Counted from the first letter of the stretch, positions 51,157-60,915 are shown. The stretch: DNA of 64,000 nt from Paenibacillus elgii NBRC 100335 (GCF_004000865.1 NZ_BIMB01000018.1:1-64000), one strand, 5' to 3'. Translations and numbers: made by a program. The notes: generated from the letters alone by a model not told the origin.

Positions 51157-54100
51157 TTGGCTTGGAACGTAAATGAAAAGTCGCTTGAGCCGATCGGCGA
51201 AAACGGCTTCACGATTCTTTACCGCGGCGAAGAGCTTCCTTCCGGCGAGACAAGGCTCGTTAAAATAGTAAAAGACGAATATTCCCAGCCTTCGCAACCC
51301 GACTGGCTGCATCAAGAATATAAAATCGGTAAAACCATTCCATTGGACGACATCCTCGTCCCGCGCGGGATAATCTCGGTCGGCGGCGCTTCAGCGCTTG
51401 TCATGGAGCACACGGACGGGTACCCTCTTTCTTCCCTGCTGACTCCGCAGCCTATGGAGCTCGGCCTTTTTTTGCAGTGGGCCGTTGCGGCGTCGAAACT
51501 GATCCAAAAGCTGCATCAATTGAAATTCACCCATCTGGCTCTATCGGCATATGCATTTTTTGTCGAATCAGATAGAAAAAAGATGAAACTTACCGATTTA
51601 TATAGCGTAACGCCAACGGCCGCAATACCGGATGCCGTCGAGGAACCGCCTCGTTACGAAGCGGAACGACTGCTGTACGCAGCGCCGGAGCAGACCGGCC
51701 GTATGAACCGCCGAACGGATACCCGGACGGATGTGTATGCGCTGGGTGTTTTGTTCTACCGGATGCTTACCGGAGTGTATCCGTTCGACAGCGAGGATTC
51801 CTGCGAGCTGGTTCATCAGCATATGGCGAAGCAGCCCGTCCCGCCTGGAGAGCGGTCGTATGGGGTGCCGCAGCCCGTTTCCGGTATTGTCATGAAGTGT
51901 CTGGCCAAGCATCCGGAAGACCGGTATCAGAGCGCATTTGCCCTACGGCGGGATTTGGAAAGCTGCTTGAAACAGCTTCAGACGGAAGGGTACATCGACG
52001 AGTCCGCCGTAAGTGGCACAGAAATGTCGGACCAATTCCGTATCTCCGATGCGATCTACGGTCGTGAAGCGGAGATGCAGCAGCTTCAGGGCGCTTACCG
52101 GCGCGCTCTGCTCGGCAACCTCGAAATCGTGCTCGTCTCCGGCTTATCGGGGATCGGCAAGTCGTATTTAATCCATGAATTTCAACAATCGGTGCAAAGT
52201 GACGGCGGTTTGTTTGTTACCGGCAAGTTCGACCAATTCAAGCGCGATACGCCGTACTATGCCGTTCAGCAAGCGGGACGGCAGCTGCTGCAGCATTTGC
52301 TAGCGCTTCCCGAGGAACGGTTTCAGGGGCTGAAGCAGCGGATTCTGGAGGCCGTCGTACCTAACGGACAGATTCTGGTAGAGATGAATCCCGATATCGA
52401 GCTGATTCTGGGCAAGCAGCCCCCGCTATCCAAGCTTCCGCCTGTCGAAACGCATAACCGGTTTATTTTAACCTTGCAAAAATTCCTGTCTGGGTTTATG
52501 TCCAAAGAACAGCCTCTGGTTATTTTCTTGGACGATCTGCAATGGGCCGACCCGTCATCCGTCCAGATCATCGAAGACATGGTCTTGGACTCGGGGCTTC
52601 AGTACGGACTGTTCGTAGCAGCCTGCCGGGACCGGGAATTTAGCGAGCCTCCCCCACTGCAGGCGTTCTTGGACAAGATGGAGCGAAGCCAAATGCCGAA
52701 CAGGACGCGAATCCGGCTCGAACCGCTCCGGGAAGAGCACATCGAACGCATGCTGAACGACTCGCTTCGGCCGATCCGCCAGCCGGTGAATGAATTGGCG
52801 GGCCTGATCATGGATAAGACGAAAGGCAATCCGTTCTTTACTAAGCAGTTTTTCCGGACGCTGTACGATCATCAGCTGCTGCGTTTCAATTATGACACCG
52901 GCTGCTGGGAATGGGACCCCGATAAAATCAGCGAGCTGCATATTACCGACAACGTCGTGGATTTTATGATCAACAAAATCCGCCGTCTCTCCGGGCCTTT
53001 GCAGCAAGTATTGATGCATGCCGCCTGCGTCGGACACCATTTTAATACCGATACGCTGGCCCATGTGCTGGACCGGCCTCCGGACACGATCGTCCCCCTG
53101 CTGCAAGAAGCGGTTACTGATGGGCTTTTGCTGCAGGTCGGACTTGGTCGCCAAGCTCCGCCGGAAAAGCTCTCCTTCAAATTCATGCATGACCGGGTCT
53201 ATCAAGCGGTCTACTCGCTTGTCCCAAGGGAGCGGAAACAAGAGATTCATCTGCATATCGGAAGGCTGCTGCAAAGCCATTATCAAGGGGATGCGCAGGA
53301 AGAGCGGCTGTTCGAAATGACGAATCAGCTCAATCTCGGCTCGAAGCTTATTACGCTCCCCGAAGAAAAAGATCAATTGGCCCGATTGAATGCGGCGGCA
53401 TGCCGGAAAGCGAAGACCAATTCCGCTTATGACATTGCGCTGCGCTATGCGGCCCAAGGAATCGCATTGCTGGAGGCAGATTGCTGGGTGAGCCAGTACG
53501 AGCTGACCTTCTCCCTACAACTCGATCAAGCCGAGCTGGAGTACTTGTGCGGTCAGTTCGAAGAAGCGAAGCGTTCATTTCAGACGGTACTGAAGCATGC
53601 GCGGACGAAGCTGGAAAAAGCGGAAGCCTACAACCTGATGATCGTGCTCTTCACCAATATGGGCGAGCATGAAGAAGCGTTACGGAGCGGCTTGGAAGGA
53701 TTGAAGCTGCTCGGTCTTCCGATCCGGCCGAATCCCGGCAAACTGAGCATCGGGCAGGCGCTGATGAAGGCACATCTGCTTGTAGGAACCCGCCATCCCC
53801 AAGAACTGCTCGATCTGCCGGTCATGACGGACCCGAACCATAAAGCGGTCATGCGGCTCATGGTCAATTTAACGCCTCCGGCTTATTTTTTAAATTCGGA
53901 ATTATACGTTTATCTTATGCTGCAAATGTTCAACTACTCGCTCGTTTACGGCCATTCGGAAGGTTCGGCCCTCGCCTGCTCGACGTATGGAATCATTCAA
54001 AGCTCGCTGCTCGGGCGACTGAAGGCAGGTATGGAATATGGCCGGCTTGGAGCGAAGCTCAGCGATACGTTTAACGATTTGTCCATGAAATGCAAAGTCT

Positions 54101-56298
54101 ACTTCGCTTACGGTTCCTTTACGAGCAACGCGAAGGAGCATATCGAAGCAAGTGTCCGATATTTGCGCAAGGCTTATCAATACGGTGTAGAATCGGGGGA
54201 TTTCATATACGCAGGCTATTCGATCGCGTTCGGCTTTTTTATGCGGCTGCTTAAAGGCGATTCGTTGGCGGAAGTGCTGAAGGAAACGGACCAGCACCAT
54301 ACGTTTATACATAAGTCAAAAGACCGGGACACGATATGGATCTATACCGTGCTTCAGCGCTATATGATGTTTTTGAAGGAAGATATTCTACCTGCCCCGG
54401 CGGGCGCAAACGGCTGCGAGCCCTTCATGAACGAGAATGAAGCGAAGCAAATGAAAGCTTTGACCAATCAGGCTATCGCCCATACGTATTACGCGCTTCA
54501 AGCGCAAACGTATTTGCTGCTGGAGCGTCCGGACGAGGCCAAGGCCATTTGCGAGACCGCGGAAGCCGGCATCAAGTCGGTTTTCGGTCTGCCGCACGTG
54601 CACCTGCATCACTTTCATTATGCTTTGTCGCTTGCCGGATTGTACGCCAAGGCGTCAGCCAAGGAGCAGAAAGCTTACAAAGCCCGTATCCGCAAAAGCA
54701 TCCGGTTTCTGGAAAAATGGTCAGCCTTCTCGCCGGATAATTTTCTCGCGATGAAGCTGCTTGTCGAAGCCGAATGGTATCGGATTTCCGGTAACCCGGT
54801 GCTGGCTGTGGAAAAATACGACCAGGCCATTCATCATGCCTCGAATAACGGCTTCGTGCCGCTCGAGGCGATGGCCGGGGAATATGCCGCAAAGTACTAT
54901 ATGCAAGCCGGCAAGCTTAAGGTGGCCCGCTCCTATTTAATGGAAGCCCGATGCTTATACGCGAAGTGGGGCGCCAACCGGAAGGTATCCGATCTCGACG
55001 ACCGCTATCCATCCTTGCTCAGCAGGGCTCAGGCCGGTGAATCGACGCTCGACCTCTCCTGTATGATGAAGGCGGCTCAAGCGATCTCGAACGAAGCCGT
55101 ATTCCAACGGATGCTCGAAAGCATCATGACGATCCTGTTGGAAAATGCGGGTGCGGAAAAAGGGCTCCTCGTGCTCGAACGGAACGGCCGGCTGTTCGTC
55201 GAAGTGGAAAAGGCTCTCCGCACCCCGTTCGAGTCACTGCATTCGGCCTCTTTGGATGATTGTCGCAGCGCAGCCGTTACGGTGATACAATATGCCGCCC
55301 GGACCGGTGAAACGGTGCTTTTGCACGATACAGCAGTTTCGGAGGTCTTCGCCCGGGACGCTTACATTTTGGCGCAGCGGCCCAAATCGATTCTTTGCGT
55401 GCCTATTCTTAAGCAGAGCAGGCTGATCGGCGCGCTTTACTTGGAGAACAGCCTCGCCAGCCATGTATTTCAAGAGGCACGTCTCGACACGCTTAAGCTG
55501 CTGGCCGCGGAGATCGCGATGCTGATCGAAAATTCCAAGCTGTGTGACCATCTTGAATACAAAGATTACAAGCTGCAGCTTATGGAGGCGCAGGAGAAAA
55601 ACATCCGTCTGAAGCTTGACGAGAAGGAACGCTGGGTGCAGTCGGCGGAAGCGGCCATGCTGAATATACGCAAAGCGCAGCACGAGCTGATCAACAATGT
55701 GCAAACCGTTCATGCGCTGCTGATGATGAACAAGTTCGATATGGCGAAGGAATATATCTCCGTCTGGTGCAAAGAGATCGTTCAGCAATCGGTCATCGGA
55801 TCGGTTGAATTCCCGGTGCTTGGCGTCGTTCTGAGCAATCTGTCGCTTATCTGCATTGCAGAGAAAATCGATCTGCAGGTCGCCGGGAAGCTTGACTGCA
55901 CATTCGAAGAGTTGACGCTGCCGATCTGTCATTTCTCCAGCATTATGCACAATCTGCTGAAAAATGCCGTGGAGGCCATTCCGGCCGACGACTTGCTGCG
56001 CACCGTCCGCCTGACGATCGAGGAAGCCGATGACCGGTATACGGTTTCCGTATTTAATTCCGGCTCCTATGTCAAGGAAGAGGATCGGTTAACCATATTC
56101 GAGAAAGGCTTCTCCACCAAATCCGACGTCACGAATTCCGGTCTCGGTCTGCATATCGTGCAGAATTATCTTCAGCATTACGGAGGAGAAGTGGAGTGCC
56201 ATTCCGATCCGGGGAAGGGAACGACGTTTACCGTGCACTTGCGTAAAAAAGGACCGGGCACGATCCATGAGGGCGCTGTGGCTGCCGGATTGAATTAA
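51157..56298 (+). CDS. Giant multidomain sensor: pseudokinase, AAA ATPase, GAF, histidine kinase
   Basis: About 1713 residues. Order: a Ser/Thr kinase-like domain (about 10-270), an AAA-16/NB-ARC-like ATPase with Walker A GLSGIGKS (329-336) and Walker B VIFLDDLQWAD (about 455-465), a helical TPR-like middle (about 700-1290), a GAF domain (about 1310-1460) and a C-terminal histidine kinase with QHELINNVQ (His1509), N-box HNLLKNAVEAI (about 1598) and G-box GLGLHIV (about 1662). The kinase loop reads HLALSAYA where active kinases have HxDxKPxN, and DLY replaces DFG, so it looks like a pseudokinase. The TTG start has GGAGGG 7 bases upstream. No response regulator is adjacent. Confidence 0.88.
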   Translation: MAWNVNEKSLEPIGENGFTILYRGEELPSGETRLVKIVKDEYSQPSQPDWLHQEYKIGKTIPLDDILVPRGIISVGGASALVMEHTDGYPLSSLLTPQPMELGLFLQWAVAASKLIQKLHQLKFTHLALSAYAFFVESDRKKMKLTDLYSVTPTAAIPDAVEEPPRYEAERLLYAAPEQTGRMNRRTDTRTDVYALGVLFYRMLTGVYPFDSEDSCELVHQHMAKQPVPPGERSYGVPQPVSGIVMKCLAKHPEDRYQSAFALRRDLESCLKQLQTEGYIDESAVSGTEMSDQFRISDAIYGREAEMQQLQGAYRRALLGNLEIVLVSGLSGIGKSYLIHEFQQSVQSDGGLFVTGKFDQFKRDTPYYAVQQAGRQLLQHLLALPEERFQGLKQRILEAVVPNGQILVEMNPDIELILGKQPPLSKLPPVETHNRFILTLQKFLSGFMSKEQPLVIFLDDLQWADPSSVQIIEDMVLDSGLQYGLFVAACRDREFSEPPPLQAFLDKMERSQMPNRTRIRLEPLREEHIERMLNDSLRPIRQPVNELAGLIMDKTKGNPFFTKQFFRTLYDHQLLRFNYDTGCWEWDPDKISELHITDNVVDFMINKIRRLSGPLQQVLMHAACVGHHFNTDTLAHVLDRPPDTIVPLLQEAVTDGLLLQVGLGRQAPPEKLSFKFMHDRVYQAVYSLVPRERKQEIHLHIGRLLQSHYQGDAQEERLFEMTNQLNLGSKLITLPEEKDQLARLNAAACRKAKTNSAYDIALRYAAQGIALLEADCWVSQYELTFSLQLDQAELEYLCGQFEEAKRSFQTVLKHARTKLEKAEAYNLMIVLFTNMGEHEEALRSGLEGLKLLGLPIRPNPGKLSIGQALMKAHLLVGTRHPQELLDLPVMTDPNHKAVMRLMVNLTPPAYFLNSELYVYLMLQMFNYSLVYGHSEGSALACSTYGIIQSSLLGRLKAGMEYGRLGAKLSDTFNDLSMKCKVYFAYGSFTSNAKEHIEASVRYLRKAYQYGVESGDFIYAGYSIAFGFFMRLLKGDSLAEVLKETDQHHTFIHKSKDRDTIWIYTVLQRYMMFLKEDILPAPAGANGCEPFMNENEAKQMKALTNQAIAHTYYALQAQTYLLLERPDEAKAICETAEAGIKSVFGLPHVHLHHFHYALSLAGLYAKASAKEQKAYKARIRKSIRFLEKWSAFSPDNFLAMKLLVEAEWYRISGNPVLAVEKYDQAIHHASNNGFVPLEAMAGEYAAKYYMQAGKLKVARSYLMEARCLYAKWGANRKVSDLDDRYPSLLSRAQAGESTLDLSCMMKAAQAISNEAVFQRMLESIMTILLENAGAEKGLLVLERNGRLFVEVEKALRTPFESLHSASLDDCRSAAVTVIQYAARTGETVLLHDTAVSEVFARDAYILAQRPKSILCVPILKQSRLIGALYLENSLASHVFQEARLDTLKLLAAEIAMLIENSKLCDHLEYKDYKLQLMEAQEKNIRLKLDEKERWVQSAEAAMLNIRKAQHELINNVQTVHALLMMNKFDMAKEYISVWCKEIVQQSVIGSVEFPVLGVVLSNLSLICIAEKIDLQVAGKLDCTFEELTLPICHFSSIMHNLLKNAVEAIPADDLLRTVRLTIEEADDRYTVSVFNSGSYVKEEDRLTIFEKGFSTKSDVTNSGLGLHIVQNYLQHYGGEVECHSDPGKGTTFTVHLRKKGPGTIHEGAVAAGLN

Positions 56299-56312
56299 CG
56301 CCCTGGGCACAT

Positions 56313-56375
56313 AAAAGCCCGCCTGTCAACAGCGATGAATTGATGCACTTCATCCACTGTAGACGGCGGGCTTTT
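56313..56375. terminator. Bidirectional terminator
   Basis: AAAAGCCCGCC (56313-56323) pairs with GGCGGGCTTTT (56365-56375), with a further paired region inside. The A and T flanks serve both the giant gene and the convergent esterase operon. Confidence 0.8.
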
Positions 56376-56387
56376 CAGTACTGGTTG

Positions 56388-57209
56388 TCAAACTGCCGGA
56401 GTATGCTTTGGCGCCGATCCGGCGAAACTGCGCTCGATGAACCGGAGCGCCTCAGGCAGATGCCCTCCGAAATACTCCCAATTGTGATCCCCTTCGAATT
56501 CCATATACTCGTGCGGGTAGCCAATCTGCTCCAGCAGCGCCTGATAAGCGGAGTTAAGCGGGAATAACGAGTCCGCCATGCCGCAGTTGAAATGAAGCGC
56601 GGGCCGGACCTCCTCCTTCACTCTCCGGGCAGCCAGCACGTGCAAATCCAGCTCTTGCGCATAAGGCCCATGTACGGGTCCGATCATCCGGCACACGTCC
56701 GTACGAAGGAACGCTTCTGTCATGAGGCCGGCGGACATGAGCGCGCCCGCGATACTGGCGGCCGACCCGAAAAGGTGCGGATTGCGCAGTGCCAGCACGA
56801 ACGAGCCGTAGCCGCCCATGGACAGGCCGCAGAGAGCTCTATGGGAAGGAGCTGCAATCGTGCGGAACTCGCGGTCGATCGCAGGTATAAGATCGTACAA
56901 GAAATAATCCTCGAAGCGTCCCGAGCCGTCAAACCAGTTGACGTAGAACGTGCCGTGGCCGTAGCCTCCGTCGCTGACCATGACAACGATGCTTTCGCGG
57001 AGGTCACCAGAAGCCATGAGCTTTTCAATCGTTTGCTCGGCATTTCCTTTCACGCTCCAGCTCGTTTCGTTCCCGTATAGCCCGTGAAGCAAATAAACAA
57101 CCGGGTAGCGGGTGTCCTCGGACTCGTTATAGCTCGGGGGAAGATAGACGTAGCATAGCTTGCGCGCAAACAAAGCGCTGGAAAAAAACGCAAACGGCGT
57201 CACTCCCAT
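56388..57209 (-). CDS. Alpha/beta hydrolase, esterase D type
   Basis: A 273-residue esterase similar to the S-formylglutathione hydrolase/antigen 85 group. Seen are LCYVYLPPSYNE, YLLHGLYGNE with the oxyanion region, the nucleophile elbow GLSMGGYGS and the catalytic His in GDHNWEYF. ATG 57209 follows AAAGGGGAG. No signal peptide, so cytoplasmic. Last gene of a three-gene operon with ytxJ and a phosphoesterase. Confidence 0.9.
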   Translation of the reverse strand: MGVTPFAFFSSALFARKLCYVYLPPSYNESEDTRYPVVYLLHGLYGNETSWSVKGNAEQTIEKLMASGDLRESIVVMVSDGGYGHGTFYVNWFDGSGRFEDYFLYDLIPAIDREFRTIAAPSHRALCGLSMGGYGSFVLALRNPHLFGSAASIAGALMSAGLMTEAFLRTDVCRMIGPVHGPYAQELDLHVLAARRVKEEVRPALHFNCGMADSLFPLNSAYQALLEQIGYPHEYMEFEGDHNWEYFGGHLPEALRFIERSFAGSAPKHTPAV

Positions 57210-57247
57210 AGCGGTCGCTCCCCTTTCCTTAGCCTCAGTATGCCGCC

Positions 57248-57589
57248 TTAGTTCAGTACAGCGGTCATATGTTCTTCGGTAATCGCCCAGTGCGACGTAT
57301 TCCAAATCGTTTCTTTGTTCTTGATATATAAAATTTGCGGCGAAGCGTGCTTAACGCCCGTATCCTCGGCAATTTGGTTGGACACCGGACGGGACTCGAT
57401 CACCTTGACCAGTACATACTCGACATCCGGGTTCGGCGTTTTGCCGAGATAAGCCTCGTATTCCTGCAGCGCATTGAAGCTGACTGGACATGCCGTGCTA
57501 TGCTTGAGCATAACGATCGGTTGTTCCGTCGTCGCCGCTAAAAGCTGTTCCCATTCTTCATTCGTTGTAATTTCTTTCCACTGTGCCAT
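57248..57589 (-). CDS. ytxJ: Bacillithiol-system redox-active protein YtxJ
   Basis: A 113-residue monothiol bacilliredoxin-like protein with a thioredoxin fold. The active site is HSTACPVSF with one cysteine, and the cis-proline region is in KHASPQILYI. It removes bacillithiol from mixed disulfides or is thought to; bacillithiol is the main low-molecular-weight thiol in many Bacillales. GGAGGAAG precedes the ATG. Middle gene of the operon. Confidence 0.92.
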   Translation of the reverse strand: MAQWKEITTNEEWEQLLAATTEQPIVMLKHSTACPVSFNALQEYEAYLGKTPNPDVEYVLVKVIESRPVSNQIAEDTGVKHASPQILYIKNKETIWNTSHWAITEEHMTAVLN

Positions 57590-57611
57590 ATCGCTTCCTC
57601 CGTCTCCTGAA

Positions 57612-58118
57612 TCAATTGGTTTTGTCAAAAAAATAATGGTCGGCCTCCACCCGGTCTCCGAGCTGAAGGATGCCATAGGAATACCGGGGCTGCCGGCGCT
57701 TATCGGTCGGCGATCCGGGATTGAACAGCAGCATGCCTCCGCGTTCTTCCTTGTAAGGGATATGCGAGTGGCCGAACAGCACAATGTCCGCGGTCCCGTT
57801 CCCTTCCGCGTCGCGGAAGGATTCGTAAGCCGTATCGGGCGTAGAACGTCCGCCGTGGCCGTGCACCATCCCGATACGGTACCCGCCGAGCTCGAGCAGC
57901 TTGCGGCGGCCAAAGCGTCTAACGATGTCCATGCCGTCGTTGTTGCCGGCAATCCCGTCAACCGGGGCCAGCGCCTCAAATAAATCGCACACGGCCTCAT
58001 CCACCCAATCTCCCGCGTGCAGGATCAGATCAACCCCCTGCAAGCCCTGAACGAGCGGCTCCGGCAGCGCTCTGGCCCGACTGAACATATGAGTATCGGA
58101 TACGATTCCGATGCGCAT
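57612..58118 (-). CDS. YfcE/MJ0936-type metallophosphoesterase
   Basis: A 168-residue calcineurin-like phosphodiesterase. The metal motifs are SDTHM (Asp8, His10), HAGDWVD, GNND and GHGG...GHSH. Small proteins of this type hydrolyse phosphodiesters in vitro; the physiological substrate is unknown. First gene of the operon with ytxJ and the esterase. The ATG is preceded by GGAGGGCGGGAG. Confidence 0.9.
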   Translation of the reverse strand: MRIGIVSDTHMFSRARALPEPLVQGLQGVDLILHAGDWVDEAVCDLFEALAPVDGIAGNNDGMDIVRRFGRRKLLELGGYRIGMVHGHGGRSTPDTAYESFRDAEGNGTADIVLFGHSHIPYKEERGGMLLFNPGSPTDKRRQPRYSYGILQLGDRVEADHYFFDKTN

Positions 58119-58180
58119 GGCAGCTCCCGCCCTCCATTTACATTGATTTCTTCATTTTACCATACAACCACGGGAAAAGA

Positions 58181-58248
58181 AAAAAGCACCGCGAGGGTGC
58201 ATGCCCGTATCGAACGCAAAAACCCGTGAACAGTAGAAGTCCACGGGT
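58181..58248 (-). terminator. Two tandem terminators after the cysteine-rich gene
   Basis: Reading the minus strand, ACCCGTG/CACGGGT (58248-58222) is followed by TTTTTG, and then GCACC/GGTGC (58200-58186) by TTTTTTC. They isolate the phosphoesterase operon from the gene upstream. Confidence 0.8.
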
Positions 58249-58268
58249 CATTCGAACGGTCCGCTGGT

Positions 58269-58544
58269 TTAGGCTTGCGGAGTACCCGCCATGTCAAGCG
58301 CTTGAGACGAGATGTTTTCTTTGAATTTGGACATGCAGTTGCACAAAAAGTCTTTACGGCAAATCGGGCAAGGCTCTTTCAGCAGCCGGTTAATATGGGT
58401 TGGCGTGACATTGCCTGCCGCGTCCCGTTCATAAATAAGACGGCAAACCGTCCGATCCTTCAATTGTGCTACGATTTCGAACAATCCGTTTTTCGGATTG
58501 TGACTGACGATTTTGGCATCGATGACCTGTGGTTGGTACGCCAT
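58269..58544 (-). CDS. Small cysteine-motif protein, function unknown
   Basis: A 91-residue protein. A KEPCPICRKDFLCNCMSKF segment gives CxxC...CxC, a likely zinc or metal site. The N-terminal half (MAYQPQVIDAKIVSHNPKNG) is polar and soluble. I cannot assign a family. It is monocistronic between a good ribosome site region and two terminators. Confidence 0.75.
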   Translation of the reverse strand: MAYQPQVIDAKIVSHNPKNGLFEIVAQLKDRTVCRLIYERDAAGNVTPTHINRLLKEPCPICRKDFLCNCMSKFKENISSQALDMAGTPQA

Positions 58545-58610
58545 CTACAGCACCTCTTTCGACGATATAGTGAGCGGCAAAAATAATCGTACTATCAATC
58601 ATATCGCTTT

Positions 58611-59399
58611 TTAACGGTCGCCGTCAAGCAGTTTCCCGACACCGCCCAAAATGCTGCCTTCCTCCTTGCGTCCGCCGGTTCGTGACGCACTCAGTACCCG
58701 ATCCGCCAATCGGCTGAAGGGCAGCGACTGAATCCATACCTTGCCCGGTCCCCGCAGCGTGGCGAAGAATAGCCCCTCGCCTCCGAAGATCGCCGTCTTG
58801 ACACCTTTGACGAACTCGATGTCGTAATTCACATCCTGCGTCATCGCGACCAGACATCCCGTATCCACGCGGATCATTTCGCCGGGGCCCAGCACTCGCT
58901 CATGGATCGCCCCTCCTGCATGAACGAACGCTAGACCGTCGCCTTCAATCTTCTGCATAATGAAGCCTTCGCCGCCGAAAAATCCGGTGCCCAGCTTGCG
59001 CTGAAACTCGATGCCGACCGAAACGCCCTTCGCCGCGCACAGAAACGCATCCTTTTGGCAGATCAGCTTGCCGTTCAGCTCCACCAAATCCATCGGCAAA
59101 ATACGGCCGGGATAAGGAGAAGCAAAGCTGACGCATTCCTTGCCCGAGCCCCGGTTCGTGAACGCGGTCATGAACAAGCTCTCGCCCGAAAGCAGCCGCT
59201 TGCCCGCGCCGAACAGCTTTCCGACGAAGCCTTTGTTCTGGTCGCTGCCATCGCCGAAAATCGTTTCCATCTGAATGTTCTGATCCATCATCATCATCGC
59301 TCCGGCTTCGGCAAAAACGGTTTCTCCCGGGTCCAGCTCGATCTCGACAAACTGCATTTCCGAACCGATAATCCGATAATCCACTTCATGTGCATTCAT
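58611..59399 (-). CDS. AIM24/TIGR00266-family protein
   Basis: A 262-residue protein of the AIM24 (TIGR00266) family, beta-rich proteins of unknown function in bacteria. Repeated motifs GxGFxGGEGF and AIFGGEGLFFATLRGPGKVW are typical. ATG 59399 follows AAAGGAGAG; a TTG two codons earlier is too close to that site. No signal peptide or membrane helix. It sits alone, convergent with nothing and downstream of purT. Confidence 0.88.
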   Translation of the reverse strand: MNAHEVDYRIIGSEMQFVEIELDPGETVFAEAGAMMMMDQNIQMETIFGDGSDQNKGFVGKLFGAGKRLLSGESLFMTAFTNRGSGKECVSFASPYPGRILPMDLVELNGKLICQKDAFLCAAKGVSVGIEFQRKLGTGFFGGEGFIMQKIEGDGLAFVHAGGAIHERVLGPGEMIRVDTGCLVAMTQDVNYDIEFVKGVKTAIFGGEGLFFATLRGPGKVWIQSLPFSRLADRVLSASRTGGRKEEGSILGGVGKLLDGDR

Positions 59400-59506
59400 G
59401 GACAATCTCTCCTTTTAGGGGGCTGTACCCGAATCAAAATGATGGAAGGACACGATGATTCGCATGGGATGTTATACGCATATCCAAATGCTGCGGTTTC
59501 GCGGCC

Positions 59507-60697
59507 TCAAGCCTTGTCCGTCCCGTACTCGATGCGCAGGTGCGAAGCGGCTTCCTCCGCCTGCCGACGGGCGGCTTCCACTGTCTCCGCCGAGCTCAAA
59601 GCAACAGCCATGCGCCGGCCCGGCTTCGTCTCTGGCTTGCCGAACACGCGAACCTGGGAATTCGGGACCGCCAGCACCTGTTCGAGACCGCCGATGCGAA
59701 AGTCCGACGTTTCCCGGTCCGCCTTCAGCGTGTAGGAAGCCGCCGGTGTCAGCAGCCGCACATTCGGGATCGGGAACCCGAGGATCGCCCGTACGTGCAA
59801 GGCAAATTCGGACAAATCCTGCGAGGCCATCGTTACCATTCCCGTATCGTGCGGGCGGGGACTGACCTCGCTGAAATATACCTTGTCCGGCGCAAGGAAC
59901 AATTCCACCCCATAAATACCGGCGCCGCCAAGCGCTTCGGTGATCGCTCCCGCCACCCGCTGGGCCTCCGCGATTTGGGCATCGCTCATCGCATGCGGCT
60001 GCCAGGATTCGATATAATCGCCGTCCTTTTGAATATGGCCGATGGGCGCGCAATACGTCGTTCCGGAAACGGACCGGACGGTGAGCAGCGTAATTTCCGA
60101 ATCGAAACGGATGAATTCTTCCACGATGACGCGGGTCTTTTTGGCCCGACCGCCTTCCATGGCGTAGTTCCAGCAAGCTTCTACGTCTTCCGGCGCGCGG
60201 CAGACGCTCTGTCCTTTGCCCGAGGAGCTCATAATCGGCTTGATGACGCACGGTGTTCCGATCGTCGAGACAGCTTCCTGCAGCTCCTCCAAGCTGTCAG
60301 CGAACGCATACCTCGCTGTCGGCAAACCAAGCGTCTCCGCGGCCAGCCTGCGGATGCCTTCCCGGTCCATCGTCAGCCTTGCGGCGGTTGCCGTAGGCAC
60401 GACGCGGTAGCCTTCGCTTTCCAGCTCCACCAAGGTGGGCGTCGCAATGGCTTCGATCTCGGGCACGATAAGATCGGGGCGTTCTTTCTCAATGATTCGG
60501 CGCAGCTCCTCGCCGTCCAGCATGTTGATAACATAGGATCGGTGCGCCACCTGCATAGCGGGCGCATTCGCGTAACGGTCGACCGCGATCGTTTCCACGC
60601 CAAGACGCTGGGCTTCAAGAATGACCTCCTTGCCCAGCTCGCCTGCTCCCAGCAGCATCATTTTTTTCGCATTCGTCGATAACGGTGCACCGTACAT
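59507..60697 (-). CDS. purT: Formate-dependent GAR transformylase
   Basis: A 396-residue ATP-grasp enzyme that makes formylglycinamide ribonucleotide from formate, ATP and GAR in purine synthesis, independent of tetrahydrofolate. Seen are [19 protein letters not shown], the ATP-grasp [31 protein letters not shown] and the metal site [22 protein letters not shown] precedes the ATG. It stands apart from any pur operon. Confidence 0.96.
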   Translation of the reverse strand: MYGAPLSTNAKKMMLLGAGELGKEVILEAQRLGVETIAVDRYANAPAMQVAHRSYVINMLDGEELRRIIEKERPDLIVPEIEAIATPTLVELESEGYRVVPTATAARLTMDREGIRRLAAETLGLPTARYAFADSLEELQEAVSTIGTPCVIKPIMSSSGKGQSVCRAPEDVEACWNYAMEGGRAKKTRVIVEEFIRFDSEITLLTVRSVSGTTYCAPIGHIQKDGDYIESWQPHAMSDAQIAEAQRVAGAITEALGGAGIYGVELFLAPDKVYFSEVSPRPHDTGMVTMASQDLSEFALHVRAILGFPIPNVRLLTPAASYTLKADRETSDFRIGGLEQVLAVPNSQVRVFGKPETKPGRRMAVALSSAETVEAARRQAEEAASHLRIEYGTDKA

Positions 60698-60746
60698 AGA
60701 AGGTTCCTCCTGAATGATGGTATGATTTTCATAAAGTCCTATCGCT

Positions 60747-60775
60747 GTTATACTTTACTTTATTCGATTTTTCAA
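60747..60775 (-). promoter_or_regulatory. Promoter of purT
   Basis: On the minus strand TTGAAA (60775-60770), 17-bp spacer and TATAAC (60752-60747). An inverted repeat GACGAAA (60787-60793)/TTTCGTC (60803-60809) lies just upstream of the -35 and could be a regulator site. Confidence 0.55.
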
Positions 60776-60898
60776 CTCCAATCTGCGACGAAAAACGACA
60801 AATTTCGTCCAGAAGCAGGAAAAGCCCCGTCACGCCTGGGGCGAACGGAGCTGCCGGGACTTCGGGATGGCCAAACCGGCAAAAACGAAACAAAAAAC

Positions 60899-60915
60899 TT
60901 ACTTTTGTCAAGTAA
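60899..60915 (+). promoter_or_regulatory. Palindromic site in the hxlR-type promoter
   Basis: TTACTT-TTGTC-AAGTAA is a perfect 6-5-6 inverted repeat. It overlaps the -35 region of an extended -10 promoter (TGCTAAAAT, 60920-60928) for the HxlR-type gene. Autoregulation is likely, since HxlR proteins bind such dyads. Confidence 0.55.
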
